Source: Aphrophora alni (taxonomy: Eukaryota; Arthropoda; Insecta; Hemiptera; Aphrophoridae). From it: a stretch of 64,000 bases of DNA. The stretch covers positions 15,859,092-15,923,091 of the forward strand of contig OY740777.1 of NCBI GenBank assembly GCA_963513935.1, given 5' to 3'. The notes beneath the pieces were generated by a model. It saw only the letters and a program-made list of their open reading frames with translations. It did no database searches and had not been told where the DNA came from. Below, in pieces: positions 46,561 through 57,229 of this stretch. The translations under genes and the position numbers were made by a program. The stretch's first letter is position 1; the number at the start of each line of letters is the position of its first letter.

Positions 46561-47629
46561 AAACCTCTCCAAGACTCTAGAAATGCGCTTTTCTAACGCG
46601 ACTCGAAAAAGAGATCTTACACATGCCAGATAAGAAATAAAAAAGACTAGTATTATTTTTAATTAAACAATTTTTCATTTAATAAAAAGATTATTTCCCA
46701 GATTCGGAGTCTATTTGGATAAATAATATTTCTTAAATCGGAAATTCCGTTTCAAAAAAGCCCAAAAGTCGAAATATTTTATTGAATCCGTTATGTAAGG
46801 TCCTCTTATAGGGCAAATAGTGCATTTCTCCTCGTAAAAATACTGAATGTTATCAGTAACATAAAAACTATTGTTATCAGTAATTTCAAAACCAATCATT
46901 AATCTGTAAACATGTCGTAAATGTTAAGAACTATATATTTTTTAATTGGTTTCTTTATCGGTGATAATATAAGGAAAAAAAAGAACAATTTTACGAGTTC
47001 CTAGGTAATTTCGAAAACAACTTTATTTCCCCATTTGTATTTCTTCCAGATTTACACGTGTTGTTAAGTTGTGGACAAAATGGAGAAAACAGTAAACTTT
47101 TATGTAATCCATAGTTTACGTTGATTTTACTCTCTGTAGCTTTTATGTTATTAAAAAAATATATAACCAATGATTTATACAAAAAGAGTTTTGTAAGATA
47201 AATTATAATCTATTCAAAATAAATATTAATTTTAATTTATTAATAGTTTAACTGCTCCGGATGGTCTCTTGAATTCTGTTATTTTTCAGCTTTTTTTCTC
47301 TTTTTACTTGAGATATGCAGCCTCAAAACGGGTAGACTCATGGAGGCTGCTTTATTCCATTCCATATATTTTTTGTTTATCTTAAATTGTTTATCTTTGT
47401 TTTTGTTTAGGATTTAGAAGTAATATTGTTTTGGTTTTTCTTTCCTGTTGTGTATTTTAATTTAAAGTAATGTATTATTATGTCATATGTCAATTTATTA
47501 ATTTTGTTTTAGTTTGTTTTAAGGAAAGCTTTATTTTTTATCTTAATATCTTTTTCTCAATCTAAATCATGTTTTGTTTATCTAAATGTAATAAAAGGAA
47601 TGGAAAAAAGCTTGACTTGTGAGACGGTG
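46561..47629. other. Unclassified AT-rich sequence
   Basis: No exon, RNA gene or element end was recognised. Confidence 0.35.
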
Positions 47630-47800
47630 TACTTGATAGAATAAAACCTAAACACAAATTCTCAATAGAATAAAAGTTGGAAGACAAATTCTCACAAGTA
47701 GTATTCACACAAACGCGTTTCAGCTAAAACGTGGTCATCTTCAAGTAGGTATAGACCACGCCCCCTCTAGTCCATAAATGATGGATCAGTGAGGAAGTTT
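47630..47800 (-). mobile_element. Hammerhead-motif element, single arm
   Basis: Matches the right half of 38925-39150 in reverse, including CACAAATTCTCA, ACGCGTTTCA, GTCATCTTCAAGTAGG and GGCGTGGTC-type ends. No mirrored partner nearby. Confidence 0.6.
47707..47750 (-). ncRNA. Hammerhead-like motif (first core base changed)
   Basis: Minus strand: TTGAAGA core, extra T, GACCAC...GCT, then GAAACGCGTTTG. Probably inactive. Confidence 0.35.
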
Positions 47801-47869
47801 GTAGATTGTTTTTACACCATCTTTTTTTTAGTTTGATTTTTGTGAAATTGTTTAGTGAGGGAGGACTAC

Positions 47870-48290
47870 AATGTGCTCATATAGAACCGTGTTGAAAAAT
47901 GGCGGCTATTTAGGAACTTTTTTTTTTCACATCTCGTGCCATATTCAATTTATAACGCTCTAAATTACTTTTCAATTCTGCATGTAATGGTGCCAACCAT
48001 ACGATGAGAAATATTAAAGTTATTGTCAACAATCTATAATATCGAACACTAACCTCAAAGAAAACAAATGTACTTATCTATAAAGGTAAGTTACCTTGTG
48101 AAGAGAGTAATGACAAAATTACAAGATTCAGAAATGTTTTAAACAAAAGGTAAGATCCTTTGATCTACCTATCCAAGTTAACATTTCCTACAAGGCCCAG
48201 TAAACCTACTTTTGGACATTCAGATAGAGGATCTCCTTGTATCGGGGCTGGGTAAGTACCTTGATAGCACAAACAAACATCGATATTAAC
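47870..48290 (+). repeat. Dispersed repeat R1, copy F
   Basis: GTGCTCATATAGAACCGTGT, GTAATGGTGCCAACC, ACATTTCCTACAAGGCCCAG and GGGGCTGGGTAAGTACCTTG in R1 order. Confidence 0.7.
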
Positions 48291-49109
48291 TGACATATAT
48301 GTAGTATAACTTCCAACTGCCATATGTTTCAATGAAGAAATATAACTAGACGGATCAGATTTTTAATTATTTTTTAATGCATTGAAAAGGAAATCAATAT
48401 ATTAACCATTCATTTATGAAATAATAGTCTCCTATATTTTAATATTACTTTCCTACTTATTAAAAAATAAATTTTCACTGTTGTGTCATTATTGAGAATT
48501 AATTGCCATGCTGAAGGCTTATGCTTCTATTTTAATGCATTTGTTTTCCTTGTAAGAAGGTTTTTGCAACAGTTTTGCCTTCTTTAAGAGGAAACCAATA
48601 ATTAGGTTTTTAATTGACATATCAGAATTTTTTTTTTATCCAATTGGTTTATCTAACCTCAAATTAATTTTATCATTATTCTATTGAATCAGATGTTATT
48701 AAATTTTAAATTGGTTGCTATAGTAACGATTGTTGAAATAGTTTAAACTAAAGAAACAGACTGTAATTTGTAAGTTCCTATGGTCTTATTGTATTTTTTT
48801 TTTAAAATTTCTGACTCAGATGTTTGAAAGAGAGGGATTTAACCCAAGACTACATGAAAAAACTGTGTAGATCCAGCTAGGACCTCGGGATTGACAATCC
48901 AGTAAATGGTGATAATTTGTTAAATAATTTTCAAAATATAATGGTGGATAGATTTTGATTTTAACGTTATCCCAAAGGAACTCCGCTCCAAAATAAGTAT
49001 CATAATATTGTATTTTGATATGTATTACAAGAAGTATTGTGTAAGTTTGGTAATCGCGTGCAATTTTCATTTCCACGTTTCATTTCTTCAGAAAACTTAC
49101 AATTTTATT
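48291..49109. other. Unclassified AT-rich sequence
   Basis: Nothing recognised. The 48830-48900 stretch has a weakly tRNA-like look but does not fold into a convincing cloverleaf. Confidence 0.3.
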
Positions 49110-49715
49110 TTCCAACATGATGTCCGTCCATCAATAAATACAAAAATGAAGATAGAGACATTGGTATAGGGGACTATAATGTGATCTTATAAAACCATAT
49201 TGTAGTTAAGAAAATTTTAATTGAAAACGTCAAATAGCGGCCATTTTGAATAGTTTTTGTTCATATTTCGTGTGTTATTCAATTTCTAACACACTTAGAT
49301 GGAAACGTCCATATTAGCATGTAACCTAACCTAACCCCACCTTCTTTAATAACAAATAGTGAAGTAATATTATTAAAAAATATAATTTGAAACTCTGACC
49401 TTCCAAGAAAATGTTATATTCATATAGTGAAAAGATCCTGAAGGCTTGCGTCACCGACAGGTCAACAGCGAGTGAAGGCTCCTTCACATGTGTACAGAGA
49501 CGAAGCTACGGCCGAGATACTGACGAGCGAAACGAGTAAAAACTCAATAATATAATTACAAGGTTCGGAAAACCTGTGTTACAACTGTTTTAAACAAACT
49601 TACCCTACTGGATAAGAAGCCTTAATTTGTCAATATAATTAACATTGAGACCAACGTGTGGCATTACATTGTATGATGGGGTTGGGTAAATACCATAATG
49701 GCATCATCCACTTGT
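49110..49715 (+). repeat. Dispersed repeat R1, copy G (near complete)
   Basis: Uninterrupted R1 copy of about 600 bp: GTCCGTCCATCAATAAATAC, GGGGACTATAATGTGATCTT, TGTTATTCAATTTCTAACAC, ACAAATAGTGAAGTAATATT, TTCCAAGAAAATGTTATATT, GTTCGGAAAACCTGTGT, GATGGGGTTGGGTAAATACC. At the position where the 55-kb satellite arose it reads AACCTAACCTAACCCCACC. Confidence 0.8.
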
Positions 49716-50214
49716 TTTATATTCATTTTCTACTGTTTTTTTTTACCAATTATTCATTTGTTTAGAACCTAGATGAAGTGGAAAATTCTAATTGTGTGGT
49801 TGTTTTGGCCGACATTTTGAAACCCAAGGGATATCATAAAATTGAAAATATAAACATTTTTATTTTCGTAGTTACAACTCGACCATTTGAAAATGTGTGA
49901 CGTTTGTATTTGGATTTTTTTTTTTTTAATTGAAGTCGGACGATTTGGGTTTTTTTAACTGCCAATATAGCACCATTTTAAATTTAAGTTAGTAGTAATG
50001 CCGTGGCTTTTAATTATTTATTGTAACAGCTTCAAAAACATTGCACAAACTTTCTCACTCACCCGTCCCAAAAACCAAATAAAAACGAACCTAAACTTCC
50101 AATCACCAAAAATGACAGTTCGGCAAGTTTGTCAATTAAACGTGAAAATTAACTATGGTTCATCGTTTTTGAGAGAAAAAAAAGTATGTTAGATATCTTC
50201 CCTTGTGCCATAAA

Positions 50215-50309
50215 CAAGCATTCAGGTGAATTTTATTTGATTAAAATTGAGCTTCTTTTGACATTGGTTAAAGTTATTTTTTTTTGGATTAATTATTTCT
50301 GAACTATAA
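50215..50309 (+). repeat. Dispersed repeat R2, 5' fragment
   Basis: TTATTTGATTAAAATTGAGC start and ATTATTTCTGAACTATAA; the remainder is at 51370-51800. Confidence 0.5.
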
Positions 50310-51110
50310 TTTTTTTGTTAGTTGTGATTTTACTAATTTGGGTTTTTAACATTTATGTTTGTATTTTGATTTCTATTTCATTTAGGTTATTTATTTACAT
50401 TTTTAGTGTTTCTATTTTTATTTCAGGTGTCTTATTTATTTACACTTCTTTTAGTATTTTGATTTGTTTTTCATTTAGGTTATTTATTTTCATTTTTTAT
50501 ATCTGAATTTGAATCTCATTTCTGTTATTAATTTACATTTCTTTTCGTATTTTTGATTTGTATTTAATTACATACAAATACATACTGATTTGGGTTATTA
50601 ATTCACATGTCTTTTTGTTTCATTTCTATTTAATTTGGATTATTTATTTACATTTCTTTATTTTTATTATTTTTTTTTTATTTGTGTTATTTATTTGAAT
50701 TTTTTTATTTGTATTTGTATATCACTTGTGTTATTAATTTGCATTTCTTTTTCTATTTCGATTTGTATATAACTACATACAAATACATACTGATTTGGAT
50801 TATTAAATCACATTTCTTTTCATGTTTTGATTTCTATTTCATTTGGGTTATTTAATTACATTTTTGTGTTGTTGTATTTGTATGTAATGTAGATTTTTAA
50901 TGTAAATGTAAATATTTATTTACGTCTCTTTGTGTATTTTTTTCATTTGGGTTATTAATTTAGATTTCGTTTTGTATTTCAATTTGTATTTAATTACATA
51001 AAAATATATAGACCCTACTATTTGGGTAGTTAATTTACATTTATTTTTTTTATTTCATTTGGGTTATTTATTTGTATTTTATTTGGGCTATTTATTTGCA
51101 ACTGAAGATT
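50310..51110 (+). repeat. Degenerate T-rich tandem array inside R2
   Basis: Irregular repeats of about 45-65 bp built from TATTTTGATTTGTATTTCAT, TTGGGTTATTTATTTACATT and TCTTTT, running for 800 bp. The 63-codon open frame inside it is low complexity. Confidence 0.75.
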
Positions 51111-51369
51111 TCGTGTAAGCATTGTTTATGTAACATTTGACCCTAAAACCAAAATTTTTTTTCCATTTTCAAAATGGCGAATGTTTATAAAGTTGAATTT
51201 AAAATTTCTCGAAAACCATTATTATTACAAATTATTTACAAGAAACAGATTTTTCTCTTTTAACGAAAAACAAAATGCTTTTTTTTCCCTATAGATTGAA
51301 GATAACCGATATATACAAAACACTTAAAAAATATTAAAATTAGTATTAAAACTCCAGACGCCTTTTTGA

Positions 51370-51800
51370 AACTTTTCATTTATGTTCAATGGGTTGTAAA
51401 ATAATAATTATTAAGTATAATGATTCTGTAATATTTTAAGACGTCTCATTTTCAAATAGTTCTTTAAATAAAAATGAAACCCAAATAAGCATTTCTTCAC
51501 ATTTCATCAAAATCGGTACAGGTCGTTGTGAGATATTACGTATTTTATAACAGCCCCTTCGACATTTTTTTGTTTTTTTTTGTTTTTTTACCGATAACTC
51601 ACAAACCGATTTTGTAGAAGAGATGGCAACCAATAGGTTTTTTTGGGTCTTTTAGGGGCTTAACTTTAGCAAAATTTGATCAAAATCGTTAGAAAAAATT
51701 GTAAGTTTGCGTTTTTTTATGTCAGCCACTCCCAAGTTTTGAGTTTAAAAGAAATGCAATACTTTAAAACCTGAGATATGGTATTAATCATTCTTTCAAT
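51370..51800 (+). repeat. Dispersed repeat R2, 3' part
   Basis: CACATTTCATCAAAATCGGT, TTTTATAACAGCCCCTTCGA, ACCGATAACTCACAAACCGA and AAAATTTGATCAAAATCG in R2 order. Confidence 0.6.
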
Positions 51801-52089
51801 TCTAAAGTATTTTACGATTTCCTCTTATATATGATTCCTTAATAAAAAAATACTTTAGGCTACTTCAGCGACAAATATTCATGTCAATGAAATTCATAAA
51901 TTAGCGTTCACATTATGTACCAACTTTGTTGCACATAAAATACACTCGTGGAAAATTCAAAGTGTTAAATATTGTTACAACTTGATAAATCTTGAACAGA
52001 TTTTTCATAGAAAAGGAAACAGGATGAAAATCGGATAAGGGGTGTTCCAGATATACGCTTACAAACGTAGTGTTTTATAGTAGCCTCTA

Positions 52090-52290
52090 GACCACACTAT
52101 ATGAGTACAGGCGCGGCAGTCTAGCTGTATCTACGCCTTTTTCATCTACTCTCGGGTTAGATCTCTCTAATCAGGCCTCACTTGACCAACTTTTATTCTC
52201 TTCTTACCATGACGCTATTAGAATATTTGAGGACAATGTGTCCTTATTTTATGTTCTCTTCATCCTGGGTAAGTTTTATTAAAACTGAAG
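52090..52290 (+). repeat. LINE 3'-region repeat
   Basis: GGGTTAGATCTCTCTAATC, GACGCTATTAGAATATTTGA and TTTTATGTTCTCTTCATC match the 46360-46560 copy. Confidence 0.5.
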
Positions 52291-52309
52291 TTTTATAAAG
52301 TGATTTTTT

Positions 52310-52731
52310 ACTTTATCGTCCATCATCGCTCAACGATAACGGTCAATAGGAACTTAAAATTTTGTAAAGGGAACTACAGTGTGCCCTATTGAAATTTAGA
52401 AAAATATAATTTAAAATTCCAAAATGGCAGCCATTTTAAACAGTTTTTTCCTTCATATCTCTTCTGTTCTTCAACTTATAACATGGGATAAAACTGTGCA
52501 GATTTTAATTCTGCGTGTAATAGGATCAACCCCACCTTTCTTCGATGATAAATAGTGAATTTATTATCAAAAATGTAATTTCGTATCCTGACATTCCAAG
52601 AACATTTTATATTTGTATAGTTATAAGATCCGACAGTGCTGCTTCATTGAACGAGCGTAGCGAATATAAGCTGCTTCACACTAGAGTCGAGACAATGAGA
52701 CGAGCTAAGTGAGTGGACACTTTTTATTATA
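52310..52731 (+). repeat. Dispersed repeat R1, copy H (5' part)
   Basis: R1 from ATCATCGCTCAACGATAACG to GACGAGCTAAGTGAGTGG, cut by foldback element C; it resumes at 53843. Confidence 0.75.
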
Positions 52732-53469
52732 CAGGGTGATTTTTAAGTATGGAAACATCATTAAACTGAGAGGTACTTGAAGGGAGAAACAAATGAGGAT
52801 ATACGTAGTTTTAAAAATTATAGTCTACTTTTTTGTAGGTTTGGAATTTTTGTCCACCATCTTGGATCCGCCATATTGAATCAAACTTTATTTTTTTTAA
52901 TAGGAAAGTGGTTTAAATAGCTGTTTTACGGTAGATGCCTTTGTTTTTGAGTTATAAGCATTCAAATTTGTAATGTCGGATAAATCGTGTTAGTAATAAA
53001 ACGGGGTAAAATGCGCTGTCGAAACTTTTCTATTGTGTTTTTTCCTGTAGAATACATCCAATAACGAACTTTAAACAATATAATGATTACAATAATAACA
53101 ACCAATAATTAACAACACAACTACAAATTAAATACCAACTGTTATTAGTCACTTTAAATATTGCAATTTAATTTTAAATAAATGTTTTCGAACGTACAAT
53201 AAATTTTGAAAGCTTATTATTCTACAATAAATATTCAAATTGCTTCCCCTCTACAGATTGTCAATGCGCTAACTTCAAGTAATATCCGTTTATGAAAGTA
53301 GGTCTAGTTTAAATCAGCTGTTTGCATTACGTTACAACAAAGCAACTCTTCATTTTGCCTATAAAATTAAGTTGCAATGGTTGTTGGTTGAACATTGTTT
53401 TCTGGTTATTGGTACTCTGCAGGAAAAACACAATAGAAGATTTTCGAAGGCGCATTTTACCCCGTTTTA

Positions 53470-53597
53470 TTAGATAAAAAAAAACTAACACAATATCTCA
53501 CAAAAATTACGTTTTGTCAAACGCGTTTCAACAACAAAGTCGCCATCCTCAGTGAAACATGAGCTACAGTAACAAAACTAATTTTTATTACTAACGC
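53470..53597 (-). mobile_element. Hammerhead-motif element nested in foldback C
   Basis: The left arm of foldback C has an uninterrupted ...AGTAATAAAACGGGGTA. The right arm has the mirror of this split by about 128 bp, with TTA/TTTA repeated at the joint. The inserted piece carries ACGCGTTTCAACAACAAAGT and belongs to the same family as 38925-39150. Confidence 0.7.
53515..53556 (-). ncRNA. Hammerhead-like motif
   Basis: Minus strand: TCA arm, core CTGAGGA, extra T, stem GGCGAC/GTTGTT closed by TTT (all pairs Watson-Crick or G-U), GAA, ACGCGT minimal stem III, T at the cleavage position, TGA pairing with TCA. Confidence 0.55.
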
Positions 53598-53842
53598 GAT
53601 TTTTCCGTCGTAGCAACTTTAAACGGTTATAACTTAAAAACGAATGCATTTATCGAAAAACATCTGTCCACTTTCCTATTTAAAAGAATTAAGTTTGATC
53701 CAAGATGATGGGGGAAATTTTCAAACCTACAAAAAAAGTATATTTTTTTTAAACCACGTAGTTCCGTATTTGTTTCTGCCTTCAAGTACCTCTCAGTTAT
53801 GCATTATAAAGCCGTTTTCATATTTAAACGTCACCCTGTATA

Positions 53843-53995
53843 CAACGACGGGAGATACGAGATGAAAACCTGTGTAACAACTGTTTAAACAAACTGTACT
53901 GGAAGCTTCTTGATCTACCAATTAAAGACCAACTTTTGGACAAATATTGTATCATACGGTTGGGTTAGCACAATGATGGCGCCCATGAACTTGTT
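53843..53995 (+). repeat. Dispersed repeat R1, copy H (3' part)
   Basis: GAAAACCTGTGTAACAACTG, TTGATCTACCAATTAAAG, GATGGCGCCCATGAACTTGT. Confidence 0.7.
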
Positions 53996-54709
53996 TTATA
54001 AGGCGTGGCCTTTATAGGGGAAACTATGTATACAGATAACGGGGAGAGATGATTTCTACTCGTGAAACGTCGTCTTTTTATACGCACAAACGATGTCCAT
54101 AAATAGAATGTCTAAAATTATTTTTCCTAAAAAAATCAAAGTAAAACATAAATTGTATAAAACGATCGAATGGGATGTGTCACAAGGAACTGGTTACAAC
54201 TGGGAGTTGGGGAAATTCTCTAGGAAAACCTTGAACAGGGAGTCTTGAATCTACGGAGCTATTTAGTGTTAAACCGGGATCGGGAAGAGACGTGCCAAGT
54301 GCCAACAGCTGTTTGTTGGAAGTGCGACAGTGCGACCAGTTTTATTGTGGTTAGGTGAATTTTTATTAAAAATTTGTGAACTTTTTTAAAATTGCAAGTG
54401 TTTTATTTTTGTAGACTGTGTAACATCGTAATTTTTACATTTAAAAAATATCTATTTTTTTTTTTTTTTTAAACAAGTTTTACATATTTTTTTTGCATAA
54501 AGTGAAAGCATTGTTGTGTTGTTTAAAAAAAGGTTGAGCAATAGCTCAATAGTCATTAAGTAAAAAAAGAGATTTTTTCTCTTTTTTAAATCACAAAAGA
54601 AATCGTTTTATTTTACTCACTCAGTATACAACATATAGGGTAACTTTTGTAATCGTCGAAACATCAACTTCCGTTTTTTTAGCGATCTTCACGTTTCAGA
54701 AAACCGAAA
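53996..54709. other. Unclassified sequence
   Basis: No element or exon recognised; poly-T run at about 54457-54470. Confidence 0.3.
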
Positions 54710-54920
54710 AAGTGATTTTCGACATTCTGTCCGTCCATCGTCCGTTGTCTCTACTTAAGCACGATGACGGGGATAGCAACGTGTAATTTAGTCCTATAGT
54801 GTGCTTATTGAAATTCAGAAAATACGAATCAAAAATTCAAATTTGCGCCCATTTTTAACAGTTTATGACAGTACTTGCGTTATTCAACTTATAACACGAT
54901 TTACAGATTTCAAACCAACT
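54710..54920 (+). repeat. Dispersed repeat R1, copy I (5' part)
   Basis: GTCCGTCCATCGTCCGTTGT through TTATTCAACTTATAACACGA and ACAGATTTCAAACCAACTAT, where it passes smoothly into the satellite. It resumes after the satellite at about 60770 and again at 63731. Confidence 0.75.
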
Positions 54921-57198
54921 ATCATAAGTAGGGAATTTATTGTTAAAAATGTACGTTAATTTCCAACTTAACCTAACCTAATCCTGACCTAACCTAACCA
55001 ACTATGATAAATAGGGAATTTATTGTTAAAATGTACGTTAATTTCCAACCTAACCCAACCAACTATTATAAATAGGAAATTTATTGTTAAAATGTACGTT
55101 AATTTCCAACCTAACCTAACCAACTATGATAAATAGGGAATTTATTGTTAAAAATGTACGTTAATTTCCAACCTAACCTAACCAACTATGATAAATAGGG
55201 AATTTATTGTTAAAAATGTACGTTAATTTCCAACCTAACCTAACCAACTATGATAAATAGGGAATTTATTGTTAAAAATGTACGTTAATTTCCAAGTTAA
55301 CCTAACCTAATCCTGACCTAACCTAACCAACTATGATAAATAGGGAATTTATTGTTAAAAATTTACGTTAATTTCCAACTTAACCTAACCTAACCTAACC
55401 AACTATGATAAATAGGGAATTTATTGTTTAAAATGTACGTTAATTTCCAACTTAACCTAACCAAACCAACTATGATAAGTAGGGAATTTATTGTTTAAAA
55501 TGTACGTTAATTTCCAACTTAACCTAACCAACTATGATAAATAGGGAATTTATTGTTAAAAATGTACGTTAATTTCCAACCTAACCTAACCAACTATGAT
55601 AAATAGGGAATTTATTGTTAACATGTACGTTAATTTCCAACCTAACCTAACCAACTATGATAAATAGGGAATTTATTGTTAAAAATGTACGTTAATTTCC
55701 AACATAACCTAACCAACTGTGATAAATAGGGAATTTATTGTTAAAAATGTACGTTAATTTCCAACCTAACCTAACCAACTGTGACAAATAGGGTATTTAT
55801 TGTTAACATGTACGTTAATTTCCAACCTAACCTAACCAACTATGATAAATAGGGAATTTATTGTTAAAAATGTACGTTAATTTTCAAGTTAACCTAACCT
55901 AACCAACTATGATAAATAGGGAATTTATTGCTAAAATATACGTTAATTTCCAACCTAACCTAACCAACTGTGATAAATAGGGTATTTATTGTTAAAAATG
56001 TACGTTAATTTCCAACTTAACCTAACCTAACCTAACCAACTGTGATAAATAGGGTATTTATTGTTAAAAATGTACGTTAATTTCCAACTTAACCTAACCT
56101 AACCTAACCAACTGTGATAAATAGGGTATTTATTGTTTAAAATGTAAGTTAATTTCCAACTTAACCTAACCTAACCTAACCAACTATGATAAATAGGGAA
56201 TTTATTGTTTAAAATGTACGTTAATTTCCAACTTAACCTAACCTAACCTACTATGATACATAGGGTATTTATTGTTAAAATGTACGTTAATTTCCAACTT
56301 AACCTAACCTAACCTAACCAACTGTGATAAATAGGGTATTTATTGTTTAAAATGTAAGTTAATTTCCAACTTAACCTAACCAACTATGATAAATAGGGAA
56401 TTTATTGTTTAAAATGTACGTAATTTCCAACTTAACCTAACCTAACCTACTATGATACATAGGGTATTTATTGTTAAAATGTACGTTAATTTCCAACTTA
56501 ACCTAACCTAACCTAACCAACTGTGATAAATAGGGTATTTATTGTTTAAAATGTAAGTTAATTTCCAACTTAACCTAACCTAACCTAACCAACTATGATA
56601 AATAGGGAATTTATTGTTTAAAATGTACGTTAATTTCCAACTTAACCTAACCTAACCTACTATGATACATAGGGTATTTATTGTTAAAATGTACGTTAAT
56701 TTCCAACCTAACCTAACCAACTACGATAAATAGGGAATTTATTGTTAAAAAATGTACGTTAATTTCCAACTTAACCTAACCTAACCTAACCAACTATGAT
56801 AAATAGGGAATTTATTGCTAAAATATACGTTAATTTCCAACCTAACCTAACCAACTATGATAAATAGGGAATTTATTGTTAAAAAATGTACGTTAATTTC
56901 CAACTTAACCTAACCTAACCTAACCAACTATGATAAATAGGGAATTTATTGTTTAAAATGTACGTTAATTTCCAACTTAACCTAACCAAACCAACTATGA
57001 TAAGTAGGGAATTTATTGTTTAAAATGTACGTTAATTTCCAACTTAACCTAACCAACTATGATAAATAGGGAATTTATTGTTAAAAATGTACGTTAATTT
57101 CCAACCTAACCTAACCAACTATGATAAATAGGGAATTTATTGTTAACATGTACGTTAATTTCCAACCTAACCTAACCAACTATGATAAATAGGGAATT
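54921..57198 (+). repeat. Satellite array, ~60-75 bp units with (CCTAA)n
   Basis: Each unit reads CAACTATGATAAATAGGGAA, TTTATTGTTAAAAATGTACG, TTAATTTCCAACYTAACC, then one to four CCTAA pentamers. Unit length varies mainly with the pentamer number. A variant with GATACATAGGGTATT recurs at about 56248, 56450 and 56658, a higher-order spacing of about 205 bp. The marked run CAAACCAACTATGATAAGTA occurs near 55460 and 56988 in the same unit order, suggesting a ~1.5-kb internal duplication. Confidence 0.95.
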
Positions 57199-57229
57199 AT
57201 AACAATGGAAATTTGTTATATATTTTTAT

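Larger units (their letters stand above)
52732..53838. mobile_element. Long-armed foldback element C (~1.1 kb)
   Basis: The ends are CAGGGTGATTTTTAAGTATG and, reversed, CAGGGTGACGTTTAAATATG. TATA flanks both sides (52728-52731 and 53839-53842). Arms run about 52732-53052 and 53412-53838, around a ~360-bp centre. The right arm is interrupted by a hammerhead-motif sequence at about 53470-53597. No transposase seen. Confidence 0.88.

Noticed and set aside
48816..48910. tRNA-like sequence (GGGATTTAACCCAAGAC and nearby complementary runs)
   Set aside because: No acceptor and anticodon arms could be paired into a cloverleaf.
54921..57198. Possible CRISPR-like array
   Set aside because: There are no unique spacers: the whole 60-75-bp unit is repeated, and the DNA is eukaryotic.
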